Positions 55,619 through 64,000 of a stretch of DNA of 64,000 nt are shown piece by piece (position 1 is the stretch's first letter; each line of letters starts with the position of its first letter). This stretch comes from Portulaca oleracea (taxonomy: Eukaryota; Streptophyta; Magnoliopsida; Caryophyllales; Portulacaceae). Below the pieces are notes generated by a model. The model was given only the letters and a program-made list of their open reading frames with translations, was not told where the DNA came from and ran no database searches. A program made the translations under genes and the position numbers. The stretch spans positions 15,213,594-15,277,593 of the forward strand of contig CM055881.1 of NCBI GenBank assembly GCA_029582165.1, given 5' to 3'.

Positions 55619-56562
55619 TGATCCGGAATCAAATAGCAAACACCAAGATTCAAGCTCAAGGATTAACAACTAAACTAGGATTTAGGGAAACCCAACATTA
55701 GAACTCATAAAGATCCACCATTTTGGGGTTTAAGGCAAGAACAACAACAAAATCAACAACAAGATATGAACAATGGTAAAGAATCTCACTACCTTGAACT
55801 AGAACCTTCCATGGATGTATAAAGGAAAACCACCAACACCTAAAGAGAGACCCAAAGAACTCACCAAGATTATGATAAAGAAAATACAGCACAACCTCTA
55901 ATGTTCTCCACTAGCGCCACCATTGAAATGGATAAAGTAAGCATGAAGATTTTAGGGGAGGGTTTTCAAATACCCAAGAAGTATTCATCTTCAAAGTGTT
56001 TACAATAATCATTAGTTGAATACAAATCAGGGGGAAGGGTTTAAATAGGGAGGTGGAAAAGGGAAACAAAAATAACAAAGAAAGGGGGAGCAAACGCGAC
56101 AATTTGTTGAAACAGCATGAGGCACAACCAGCCCCTCATGCAGAAACATGGGACAAAGAAAATATGGGAGGTGCAGCAAGTGCTTGTCGGCATCTGCTGA
56201 CTTACAACATATATAACTTCTGTGTTTTAACTCCAAATTGGGCGTATAATATATCGACGAAAATCTCTCCGTGTGTACTATAAATCTCCCGAATTTGGTG
56301 GTCATTAAAGTTGTATTGAAGGAGTTATGATCAAAAGAGTGAAGATATGTATTTTTCTCATGCCCAATTTCGCCCCAAACTTGCACTTTCTTCAACTTTG
56401 CTCCTCCAACTTGGCCTTGATCCCCATATTAGCTTTTTCCTAGCCTTCCTAAATGGCCAATTTGAGACCGGAAAAGTGACTGAACTCGGCTTAGAAAAAA
56501 TGAACCCGACCCGTCTGTTGTTATTATCTCCGATGTTAGGGACCCCTAGGAATTTTTGGTGA
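55619..56562 (-). mobile_element. LTR1 (downstream LTR)
   Basis: Plus-strand start TGATCCGGAATC; end GGAATTTTTGGTGA, a mutated GGATCA end. Minus-strand TATTTAAACCC (56045) is a TATA candidate. Confidence 0.82.
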
Positions 56563-58787
56563 GACTTCCTTGTTGGAGAAGAGTTGTCCTCAACTCTTGG
56601 AGGTAGATTTCATTGAACTTCTCATGCATTGATAGCCCATTCTAGAGTCACCCTATAAGCTCTAAAATGACCTTGCTCATTACTCTACACTTCTTAAAGG
56701 TGTAGGAGTTCTTGAAGAAGGCGGTGTGTTGATCATTGAAGTACTTCTTCTTCTCAACCCTAGCTCTCATGAGGTGGTTGAACTTCTCAATGTAGTCATA
56801 GATCGAGAATCCATAGATGGGGAAGTTTACTAAAGAGATCCCGACATCCTCAACTCTGAAAGCATCTTCGCAAGGGGCCAAACAAGCGAACCCAACAGCA
56901 TAACCGTCATCCCCAAGTAGAGCTCGGCGGGAGGCTTGTTTTGCAGGGGTATGGGACAAAGGAGGGAAATTTGAAATTTTTGTGGAGCTAAGGAACTCTC
57001 GACCTCACAAAGCTTGCTACCAATCACAGACAAAGCCAAAGGTTGCTTGTCTCTACTAGTATCTCTCTTTTCCCGTGTTTCACTCTTGAGGAGGAGGTTT
57101 TTCAACTCACTTCTCACCCTGGGTGTGTTCGTGTGGGTTAGGGTTATCGGTGGCCCCAAAGAAAGAGAGAGGATGAGATTTTGGGAATACCCAAGCCAGT
57201 GTAGAGGGACAACAAAGTTGCATCGGAGTAGTGAAAGTGCATTAGTAAATCACCAATCAAGCATGACCCTACCACTAACCACACCATCATAATCAACCTC
57301 CCTATAACTTATAATCACTCCTTCATCCTTAGCTTTTCTTTCAACATTCAGCACATGAAGATTCAAGCAAATGAAAGCAACATTCCACACATCATACATG
57401 AATCACGATATACCCAACTTCTCAAAACTCCCAACTGTCATACTAATAATCCTCTCAAATAACCAATTCCTACCAAAAATCTTATATAACACGGTTAATG
57501 AATTCAAGACTCTCAATTCATCAATGACATTTTACTCATCGAGTGTCAATAAACATGAAGAGTTTAAATCTCTAGCTAGAATTAACATACCATGAAGCTC
57601 AAATTTCCAACTAGACAACAAACAATCACCCAGATTCTTAGCATTCAACTCCAAGCATAGAGATTTTCAAACTTCAACATCAAATAATCATCATGCCAAC
57701 AAGCAACATCAAATAACCAATATTTCTGAAAGATCATGGTGAGTGGATTTCATTAAGGACATTTTTATTACCTCACTCTTCGCAAGAGGAAGAACTAGAG
57801 TGTCATTCTCATGGTGAGTGGGGGAGTCATCTTTAAGATGACTTGGCTCCTTAATTGGTTGCAATGACATGAACAAAGGAGCTTCTTCTTGAGCCTCTTC
57901 AACAAGGATGAGAGGAAGATCAAGGTCGATATTCTCATTCTCCTCTTGGCATGGAGCTTCAATAATGTCTTCAATGGCTTCATAAGGATCAAGGGAAGCT
58001 TCCTCATTGGGTATGAGATCGATCTTTACTTGCTTAACTTCTCCATGCCCATCAAGTGATGAAATGGGCTCATGGTTAACCTCTTGCTCCCCCTTTTGGG
58101 ATGTCTCCTTTTCCTTGCAATGGAGAATCGAGAGATGAAGGATTAAATCTCCATCCTTCAAGTAACATTTGGCGTTGGAGCGCAACTTGGGAATCATTGA
58201 GCCTTTCAACTTGTTGCATAAGTTGTGCTATAGTGAGTTGGGTACTATGGTTGATGAGAGTCCCTTCCAAGCATTGTAATTGACGTTAGATCGCCACTTG
58301 ATTATTCACCATTAATTGTTGGGTACCCGAATCAAGCAACAATCAATAAAACCCACATTTCAACCATCAAGCTCTCTCCAAGAACTCTCCTAAAATTGCA
58401 GCCCAAATCAACTCCAAAACAATGAATTTCTTCAAAATTCACAACCAACAACAACTAGGCAAGTATAGCAACCACTCAAGCACCAAATTTCACAATAAAA
58501 CTCAACCAAACATGCCAATAAACATAAAATTACCAAAACAGAGGAAATACATATTGGGTAAGCTCAACTTAACAAAGAAACTCAATACTCAATGATTATA
58601 TGGACGCAATTGACAAAATTGATGTCATAACACTCCTAACACATCAAGGGACCAATATCATTCATCAAGAATAAATTTTCCATCCAAAATCAACAAGAAC
58701 AAGCCCAAAACTTCAAGAACATAAACCCTAAAATTCTGGAAATTTTTCTCCAAAAACATGAGTTCTAATCCTTGCTCTGATACCAAG
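56563..58787 (-). other. internal region of the pol-less element, unknown open frames
   Basis: Open minus-strand frames: 58270-58076 (EGTLINHSTQLTIAQLMQQV, a coiled-coil-like stretch), 58209-57709 (166 codons, very acidic, e.g. EAPCQEENENIDLDLPLILV), and 56959-56648 with ISLVNFPIYGFSIYDYIEKF and FNHLMRARVEKKKYFNDQHT. The last part looks like a protein-coding remnant and could be Gag-like or captured, but I do not recognise it. 57160-57708 has no frame. Confidence 0.5.
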
Positions 58788-59487
58788 TGATCCGGAATCG
58801 AATAGAAAATACCAAGATTCAATCCCAAGGATTAACAAATAAACTAAGATTTAGGGAAACCCAACATTAGAACTCATAAACATTCACCATTTTGGGATTT
58901 AAGGCAAGAAAAACAAGAACAACAACAAAATCAACAACAAGATATGAACAAGGGTAAAGAATCTCACACCCTTGAACTAGGACCTTCCATGTATGTATAA
59001 AGGAGAACCAACAACACCCAAAGAGAGACCCAAAGAACTCACCAAGATTATGATAAAGAAAACACTACATAACCTCTAAAGGAACACTCCACTGGCACCA
59101 CCATTGAAATGGATTAAGCAAGAATGAAGATTTTGGGGGAAGGTTTTCAAATACCCAAGAAGAATTCAACTTCAAAGTGTTTACAATAATCACTAATTGA
59201 ATACAAATGAGGAAGAGAGAGTTTAAATAGGGAAGGGGGAAAAGGGGAAGAAAAATACACTGAGGAAGGGAGAGCAAATGCGACAATCTGTTGAAACAAC
59301 ATGAGGCGCGGTGGCACCTAAGGAGTCGCAGGTAGCGCCTCATGCAGAACAGGGGACGAAGGAAACTGGGGAGGCACAACCAGCGTCTGCCGGCGTCTGC
59401 TAACTTCCGACGTGCATAATTTCTTCGTTTTAACTCCAATTTGGGTGAATAATATATCGACGAAAAGCTCTTGGTATGTACAATAAT
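58788..59487 (-). mobile_element. LTR2, truncated
   Basis: Starts TGATCCGGAATCGAATAG and runs to about 59487, where it changes into leader sequence; roughly the last 300 bp of an LTR are missing. Confidence 0.82.
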
Positions 59488-59685
59488 ACTCAATGATTAC
59501 TTGGACCCAATTAAAAAAATTGATGTCGCAACAGTCAACACATCAAGGGACTAATTTCATTCATCAAGGATAAACTTTGCATCCAAAATCAACAAGAACA
59601 AGCCCAAACTTCAAGAACATAAACCCTAAAATTTTGGAAATTTTTCTCCAAAAACATGAGTTCTAATCCTTGCTCTGATACCAAA

Positions 59686-60664
59686 TGATCCGAAATCGAA
59701 TAGCAAACACCAAGATTCAATCCTAAGGATTAACAAATAAACTAGGGTTTAGGGAAATCCAACATTAGAACTCATAAACATTCATCATTTTGGGGTTTAA
59801 GGCAAGAACAACAAAATCAACAAACAAGATATGGATAAGGGTAAAGAATTTCACCACCTTGAACTAGGACTTTCCATAAAGAAGAACCACCAACACCCAA
59901 AGAGAGACCCAAAGAACTCACCAAGATTGTGATAAGGAAAGCAATGCACAACCTTTAATGAGAACACTTCACTAGCACCACCATAAATGGATAAAACAAG
60001 AATGAAGATTTCGGAGGAAGGTTTTAAATACCCTAGATGAATTCTTCTTCAAAGAGTATTTATAATAATCATTAGTTGAATACAAATGAGGAAGAGATAG
60101 TTTAAATAGGGGAGGGGAAAAAGGGGAAGAAAAATACACAATGGAAGGGGGAGCAAACGCGACAATCTGTTGAAATAGCATGAGGTACGGTTGGCGCCTG
60201 GGGAGGCGCAGGTAGCGCCTTATGCAGAAACAGGGGACGATGAAAACAGGGGAGGCGCAACTTGCGTCTGCCGGCGTCTGCTTACTTCCAACGTGCATAA
60301 TTTCCTCGTTTTAACTCCAATTTGGGTGTATAATATATCGATGGAAAGTTCTCGGTGTGTACTATAAACTCCCTCCCCCACCCCCCACCTCGCGAATTTA
60401 GTGATGATCGAAGTTGTATTGAAGGATTTATGATCAAAAGAGTGAATATATGTATTTTTCTCATGCCCAATTTTACCCCAAACTTGCATTTTTGCAGCTT
60501 TGCTCCTCCAACTTGACCTTTGCCCCATCTTAGTTTCTACCTAGCCTTCCTAAATGGCTGATTTGAGACCCAAAAAGTGCCCAAACTTGTTTTGAGAAAA
60601 AATGAGCCGGACCCCTCTATTGTTATTATCTCTGATGTGAGGGACTCCTAGGAATTATGGATCA
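59686..60664 (-). mobile_element. LTR3 (upstream LTR), complete
   Basis: 979 bp with perfect inverted termini TGATCC and GGATCA. TTTAAACTATCTC and TATAATATATCG are candidate promoter elements on the minus strand. Confidence 0.85.
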
Positions 60665-61150
60665 GCTTGTTACTTGCGTTCATACATGAATTTATTGTTA
60701 TGCCCTTAAATATAATATAATAACAAAGAACTTGTAATTTTCAGTAACGTATCTTTCTAATGGTGGTATTTTAATATTATAATTAATTGTAATTTGTAAG
60801 TAATTAAGAAACAAAACTTTATCAAATTAACAAATATATAGGGACGAAGGTAGTATAAAAATTGCTTGTGCAATACTAGTACTATAAAAGAAAAGAGAAT
60901 CTTTCACTTTGTTGTGATGTTTTTTTGTTAGTAGCTTGCGTGCCTGCCTGCCTTCTAGCTTGTGTTTACACATGTATTTACTATTTTGCCCTCAAATAAT
61001 AATATAATAACAAGCAGCTTGCTTGCCTATCTGTCCTGTAGTCTGCGTTCACACACGAATTTACTCTTTTGTCCTTGAACATAATAACAAACAATTTATA
61101 ATTTTTGGTAATGTATCTTTCTATAATGGCGGTAATTTAATATTGTAATT
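60665..61150. repeat. host tandem GCTTGCNTGCC repeats and a split Stowaway-like end
   Basis: Two to three ~80-90-bp units (60665-60735, 60940-61015, 61016-61090) contain GCGTTCACACACGAATTTAC-like sequence. Between them, 60735-60856 resembles Stowaway sequence ending GGGACGAAGGTAGTA. A second such stretch (61095-61150) is interrupted by the copia element and resumes at 63735. Confidence 0.7.
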
Positions 61151-61650
61151 TGTTGGGTTGAATGTGGAGACCAATTTTGGGTTGGTCTCTATCTCTTGGG
61201 GAGCAAGGTAGAAGAGTTTGAGTGGGAATCAGATTGTTGATTTGTTCCACTTCTTTTTTGTAATTCCTTTGCTATAGGGACTATATTAATCCTAAAATTG
61301 TGTCAGCCTTGTACTATAAATAGAGCCTAGGTGCTAGGTTTATTTGTACAGCAATTGAGAGTGTTTCATCTTATACCACAAGAGATTGACCTGTAATCTC
61401 TGTGTCCCTGAGGGAGTTGTGTGAGACTCATCTGTGAGTGTTGAGTTCTCAGGTTGTAACTCTAGGGAGGTTGTGAGAGATTGTGGAGGTCTGGGAATCT
61501 CTGAAACACTGTTGTAATCCTCTGATAGTGCATCGTTCGTGGTTTTTTCCCGGTTTGGGTTTTTCTACGTTAATTCCTTGTGTCGAATCTTTATTTATTT
61601 TTCGCCCTTATTATTGTTTGTCTGCTAACTACGCCCTGAAAATCCTAACA
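61151..61650 (+). mobile_element. 5' LTR of the gag-protease element
   Basis: 500 bp. ACTATAAATAGAGCC (61312-61326) is a good TATA box, so transcription would start near 61345. Confidence 0.93.
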
Positions 61651-61702
61651 AGTGGTATCAGAGCTTTGGTTGGAGCGTGGTTGATCTGCAGACTGAGAAG
61701 CA

Positions 61703-62230
61703 ATGGCGGGTGCTATTGTGAAAATTCCAGAATTCGATGGGAAAGACTACGCATGGTGGAGGATGCGCGTTGAGGATGTGCTCCGCCAGCAAAGGTTGCA
61801 TCTTACGATGGGTGATAAGCCAAATGAGATGGATTAGAAGGATTGGGAAGAGCTTGATGGTCAGGCATTCAGTACGGTCAGGCTGACGCTAGCTCGGAAC
61901 GTGGCTTTCAATGTCAAAGATCAGAAAACGACAAAAGACCTGCTCGAGGCCTTGCAAAACACATATGAGAAACCTTCGGCGGTGAACAAGGTATATGTGT
62001 TACGTCGTTTGTTTGAATTTAAGATGCATGGGTCTGGTGATATGCATGATAGTATGAACGAGTTGAATATGATACTATCAAAATTAACCTCTGTGGGATT
62101 TAAGTTCGACGATGAGATGAATGCTAATATACTATTGGCTACCCTACCTAATTCTTGGGAAAATTTCGTGACTTCTTCAACTAAGAAGGATGAGAAATCA
62201 AGTTTGGGAAATTAGAGACTTGGTCTGAAT
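61703..62230 (+). pseudogene. gag of the young copia element
   Basis: ATG 61703 gives MAGAIVKIPEFDGKDYAWWR, then TAG at 61834 (KPNEMD-stop-KDWEE, where Trp is likely ancestral). The frame continues LTLARNVAFNVKDQKTTKD, VLRRLFEFKMHGSGDMHDSM, TLPNSWENFVTSS, the UBN2-type gag domain, and stops at 62213. A frame change follows. It resembles Tork/Retrofit-type Gag. Confidence 0.85.
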
Positions 62231-63146
62231 GAAAGTATTCGCAGAAAGATTAGATGTGTCGAGTCTTGTGGATGCTTTGATCGCTGTGGTAGGAGGAATA
62301 GTGGGAGTTCGGCCTGGTCGATCAAAATCTAGAGGTCGAAACATGGAGCAAGTGTTGTGTTGGAACTGTGGTGATAGAGGTCATTTTCGTAGGGATTGTC
62401 CCAAACCTAAGAAGAGCAGCCATAATGACCAGGACTCTGTATATTCTGTTGAGGATTTTGGTGATGCCCTAACTGTTTGTGTTGACAAGTTAGAAGGGGG
62501 TTGGGTGATAGATTCGGGTGCTTCGTTTCACTCTTCGTCTAGCAAGGAGGCCTTTAGCAATTTTGTGAGTGGGAGGTTTGGCAGGGTTAGGCTTGCAAAC
62601 GGTCACAACCTAAAGGTGCTAGGAAGAGGTGATGTGAACATTAAAACTTCTAAGGGTGGAACTTGGAAGTTGAAGAATGTTCGGTATGTCCCAGGTCTGA
62701 CCAAGAACCTTGTATCTGTGAGTCAACTGGACGAGGAGGGGTTCACGACGAGATTTGAAGATGGTCATTGGAGGGTAACGAAAGGATCTCTGATAATTGC
62801 AAATGGCAGGAAAGAGGGGAAGCTATATTCTGTGATTGATAACTCTAACATGCCGGTTCATGCTCGTCAAAGGCGTGTTAGCTTCTCTGATGAGAGAAGG
62901 GTACCAGAAACAAGGAGGTTTCCAGTCGAGGTTACGGGAACGGATGGTCAGCCGAGGAACGCATCTAACATGCACGTGAATTCGACAAGTTCAACAAGAG
63001 GTAAAGTCCTAATCCAAAATTCCCCTAAGTTGTTGACGATGATGCGTATGTCGAAGTTGCAGGGGCGTGATCAGTTCAAGTGGAAGCCTGTTGCTAAAAG
63101 AGGAGTTGATGGGAGGTCAACTGGGACCTCTGTTGATCTTTGCTGA
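62229..63146 (+). CDS. Gag C-terminus, zinc knuckle and protease, open frame
   Basis: The 305-codon frame has GRSKSRGRN, the knuckle CWNCGDRGHFRRDCP (62355-62399), the protease GGWVIDSGASFHSSS (62496-62540), NLVSVSQLDEEGFTTRFEDG and the start of gag-pre-integrase (EGKLYSVIDNSN). It then passes, still in frame, into a linker like that before RT (ARQRRVSFSDERRVPETRR) and ends at 63146. So the deletion of integrase to RNase H kept the frame. The real start is unknown because the true gag frame precedes it with a shift. Confidence 0.78.
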   Translation: MKVFAERLDVSSLVDALIAVVGGIVGVRPGRSKSRGRNMEQVLCWNCGDRGHFRRDCPKPKKSSHNDQDSVYSVEDFGDALTVCVDKLEGGWVIDSGASFHSSSSKEAFSNFVSGRFGRVRLANGHNLKVLGRGDVNIKTSKGGTWKLKNVRYVPGLTKNLVSVSQLDEEGFTTRFEDGHWRVTKGSLIIANGRKEGKLYSVIDNSNMPVHARQRRVSFSDERRVPETRRFPVEVTGTDGQPRNASNMHVNSTSSTRGKVLIQNSPKLLTMMRMSKLQGRDQFKWKPVAKRGVDGRSTGTSVDLC

Positions 63147-63250
63147 ACAAGATCGAAATGGATGCACTAAAGGATTTGAGGAGGTGTTAAAGTGGTGATT
63201 GATGATAATCGACGAAGGCTGCGTTTACAATTGGTCTCCAAGTGGGAGAT

Positions 63251-63734
63251 TGTTGGGTTGAATGTGGAGACCAATTTTGGGTTGGTCTCTATCTCTTGGG
63301 GAGCAAGGTAGAAGAGTTTGAGTGGGAATCAGATTGTTGATTTGTTCCACTTCTTTTTTGTAATTCCTTTGCTGTAGGGACTCGATTAATCCTAAAATTG
63401 TGTCAGCCTTGTACTATAAATAGAGCCTAGGTGCTAGGTTTATTTGTACAACAATTGAGAGTGTTTCATCTTATACCACAAGAGATTGACCTGTAATCTC
63501 TGTGTCCCTGAGGGAGTTGTGTGAGACTCATCTGTGAGTGTTGAGTTCTCAGGTTGTAACTCTAGGGAGGTTGTGAGAGATTGTGGAGGTCTGGGAATCT
63601 CTGAAACACTGTTGTAATCCTCTGATAGTGCATCATTCGTGGTTTTTTCCACGTTAATTCCTTGTGTCGAATCTTTATTTATTTTTCGCCCTTATTATTG
63701 TTTGTCTGCTAACTACGCCCTGAAAATCCTAACA
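63251..63734 (+). mobile_element. 3' LTR of the gag-protease element
   Basis: Lacks 16 bp (CGGTTTGGGTTTTTCT) present in the 5' LTR at about 61551-61566 and in the solo LTR, so the deletion is in this copy. Confidence 0.93.
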
Positions 63735-64000
63735 TAATTCATTGTAATTTGAGAGTAATTAAGGGGTCAAAACTTAGTCAAATTAACAAATATATAAGGA
63801 TGGAGGTAGTATTAAAAAATTGTTTGTGCCTTGCTCAGGCTGGTTGTACTAGTGACTAAATAAAAACTAAATGCGTGCAATCAATCACCGCAAAAGATTG
63901 TTGGATCACATGGATATGTGACAATGAAGTTTAGTTTTTTTTTTATTGTCTTTTATGAGCATGTAGAAATTGGTAAGTAAGCTCGATAGGTTTGAGTATG
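63735..64000. other. right half of a split Stowaway-like repeat, then AT-rich DNA
   Basis: 63740-63815 ends AAGGATGGAGGTAGTA, the terminus of a Stowaway-type sequence whose other part ends at 61150. Nothing else recognised to the window end. Confidence 0.6.

Larger units (their letters stand above)
55619..60664 (-). mobile_element. pol-less LTR retroelement (LARD-like) with three LTRs
   Basis: Minus-strand order: LTR3 (59686-60664), leader fragment (59488-59685), LTR2 truncated (58788-59487), internal region (56563-58787), LTR1 (55619-56562). LTRs are bounded by TGATCC...GGATCA. Both upstream LTRs are followed (minus strand) by the primer site TGGTATCAGAGCAAGG (58785-58770, 59683-59668). Flanks CCTTG (55614-55618) and GCTTG (60665-60669) are a 5-bp duplication with one change. 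The 2.2-kb interior has no protease, integrase or RT, so it must have moved with another element's enzymes. Confidence 0.85.
61151..63734 (+). mobile_element. young copia-type element with gag and protease only
   Basis: LTRs 61151-61650 (500 bp) and 63251-63734 (484 bp) run TGTTGGGTTG to CCTAACA and differ by about five substitutions and one 16-bp deletion. A perfect TAATT duplication flanks it (61146-61150, 63735-63739). Primer site AGTGGTATCAGAGC is at 61651; AAGTGGGAGAT (63240-63250) is the polypurine tract. Integrase, RT and RNase H are absent. A solo LTR of the same family is at 23797-24445. Confidence 0.93.

Overview
This is nuclear DNA of a flowering plant, most likely a eudicot: it is AT-rich, has spliced genes with GT/AG introns, one plant MATE (DETOXIFICATION) transporter gene, and a dense nest of plant-type transposons (Ty1-copia and Ty3-gypsy LTR elements, a 5S-bearing Cassandra-type TRIM, Stowaway, Harbinger/Tourist, hAT, Mutator and CACTA elements). 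I cannot name the species. There are no bacterial features, CRISPR arrays or convincing tRNA genes.

Two host genes can be supported. (1) On the minus strand, about 5059 down to the left edge, a gene of short exons (4946-5059, 4773-4835, 4612-4667, 1887-1980, 1567-1627, possibly 1-74) encodes a small signal-peptide protein of a conserved plant family; it is cut by the window edge. (2) On the plus strand, a MATE transporter has a 61-codon first exon (32490-32672) and a 463-codon second exon (38019-39407) separated by a 5.3-kb intron full of small transposons. A probable 5'UTR intron (31980-32461) carries another.

The rest is mobile DNA at several nesting levels. 6860-15670 is a minus-strand pile of copia elements: an old gag remnant, an orphan LTR (7767-8457), and a copia element (8899-15669) whose downstream LTR holds a solo LTR (9314-10328) and whose upstream LTR plus gag start lies inverted. 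18543-19546 is a Mutator-like element with a 9-bp target duplication. 20177 starts a CACTA end. 23771-28930 is a plus-strand copia element with a solo LTR inside its 5' LTR and a 3' LTR of a different subfamily, directly followed by a Cassandra LTR-internal-LTR-internal-LTR array (28929-29848). 43091-51098 is a Ty3-gypsy element inserted into an inverted fragment of another LTR and itself hit by a hAT element (47913-48482). 55619-60664 is a pol-less LTR element with three LTRs. 61151-63734 is a young, gag-protease-only copia element with a TAATT target duplication.

No complete, intact autonomous element is present: every pol region seen has stops, frameshifts or deletions. The most informative material is structural: nested insertions with recoverable target sites, rearranged LTR elements, and a Harbinger element that appears to provide the pyrimidine tract of the MATE intron acceptor.
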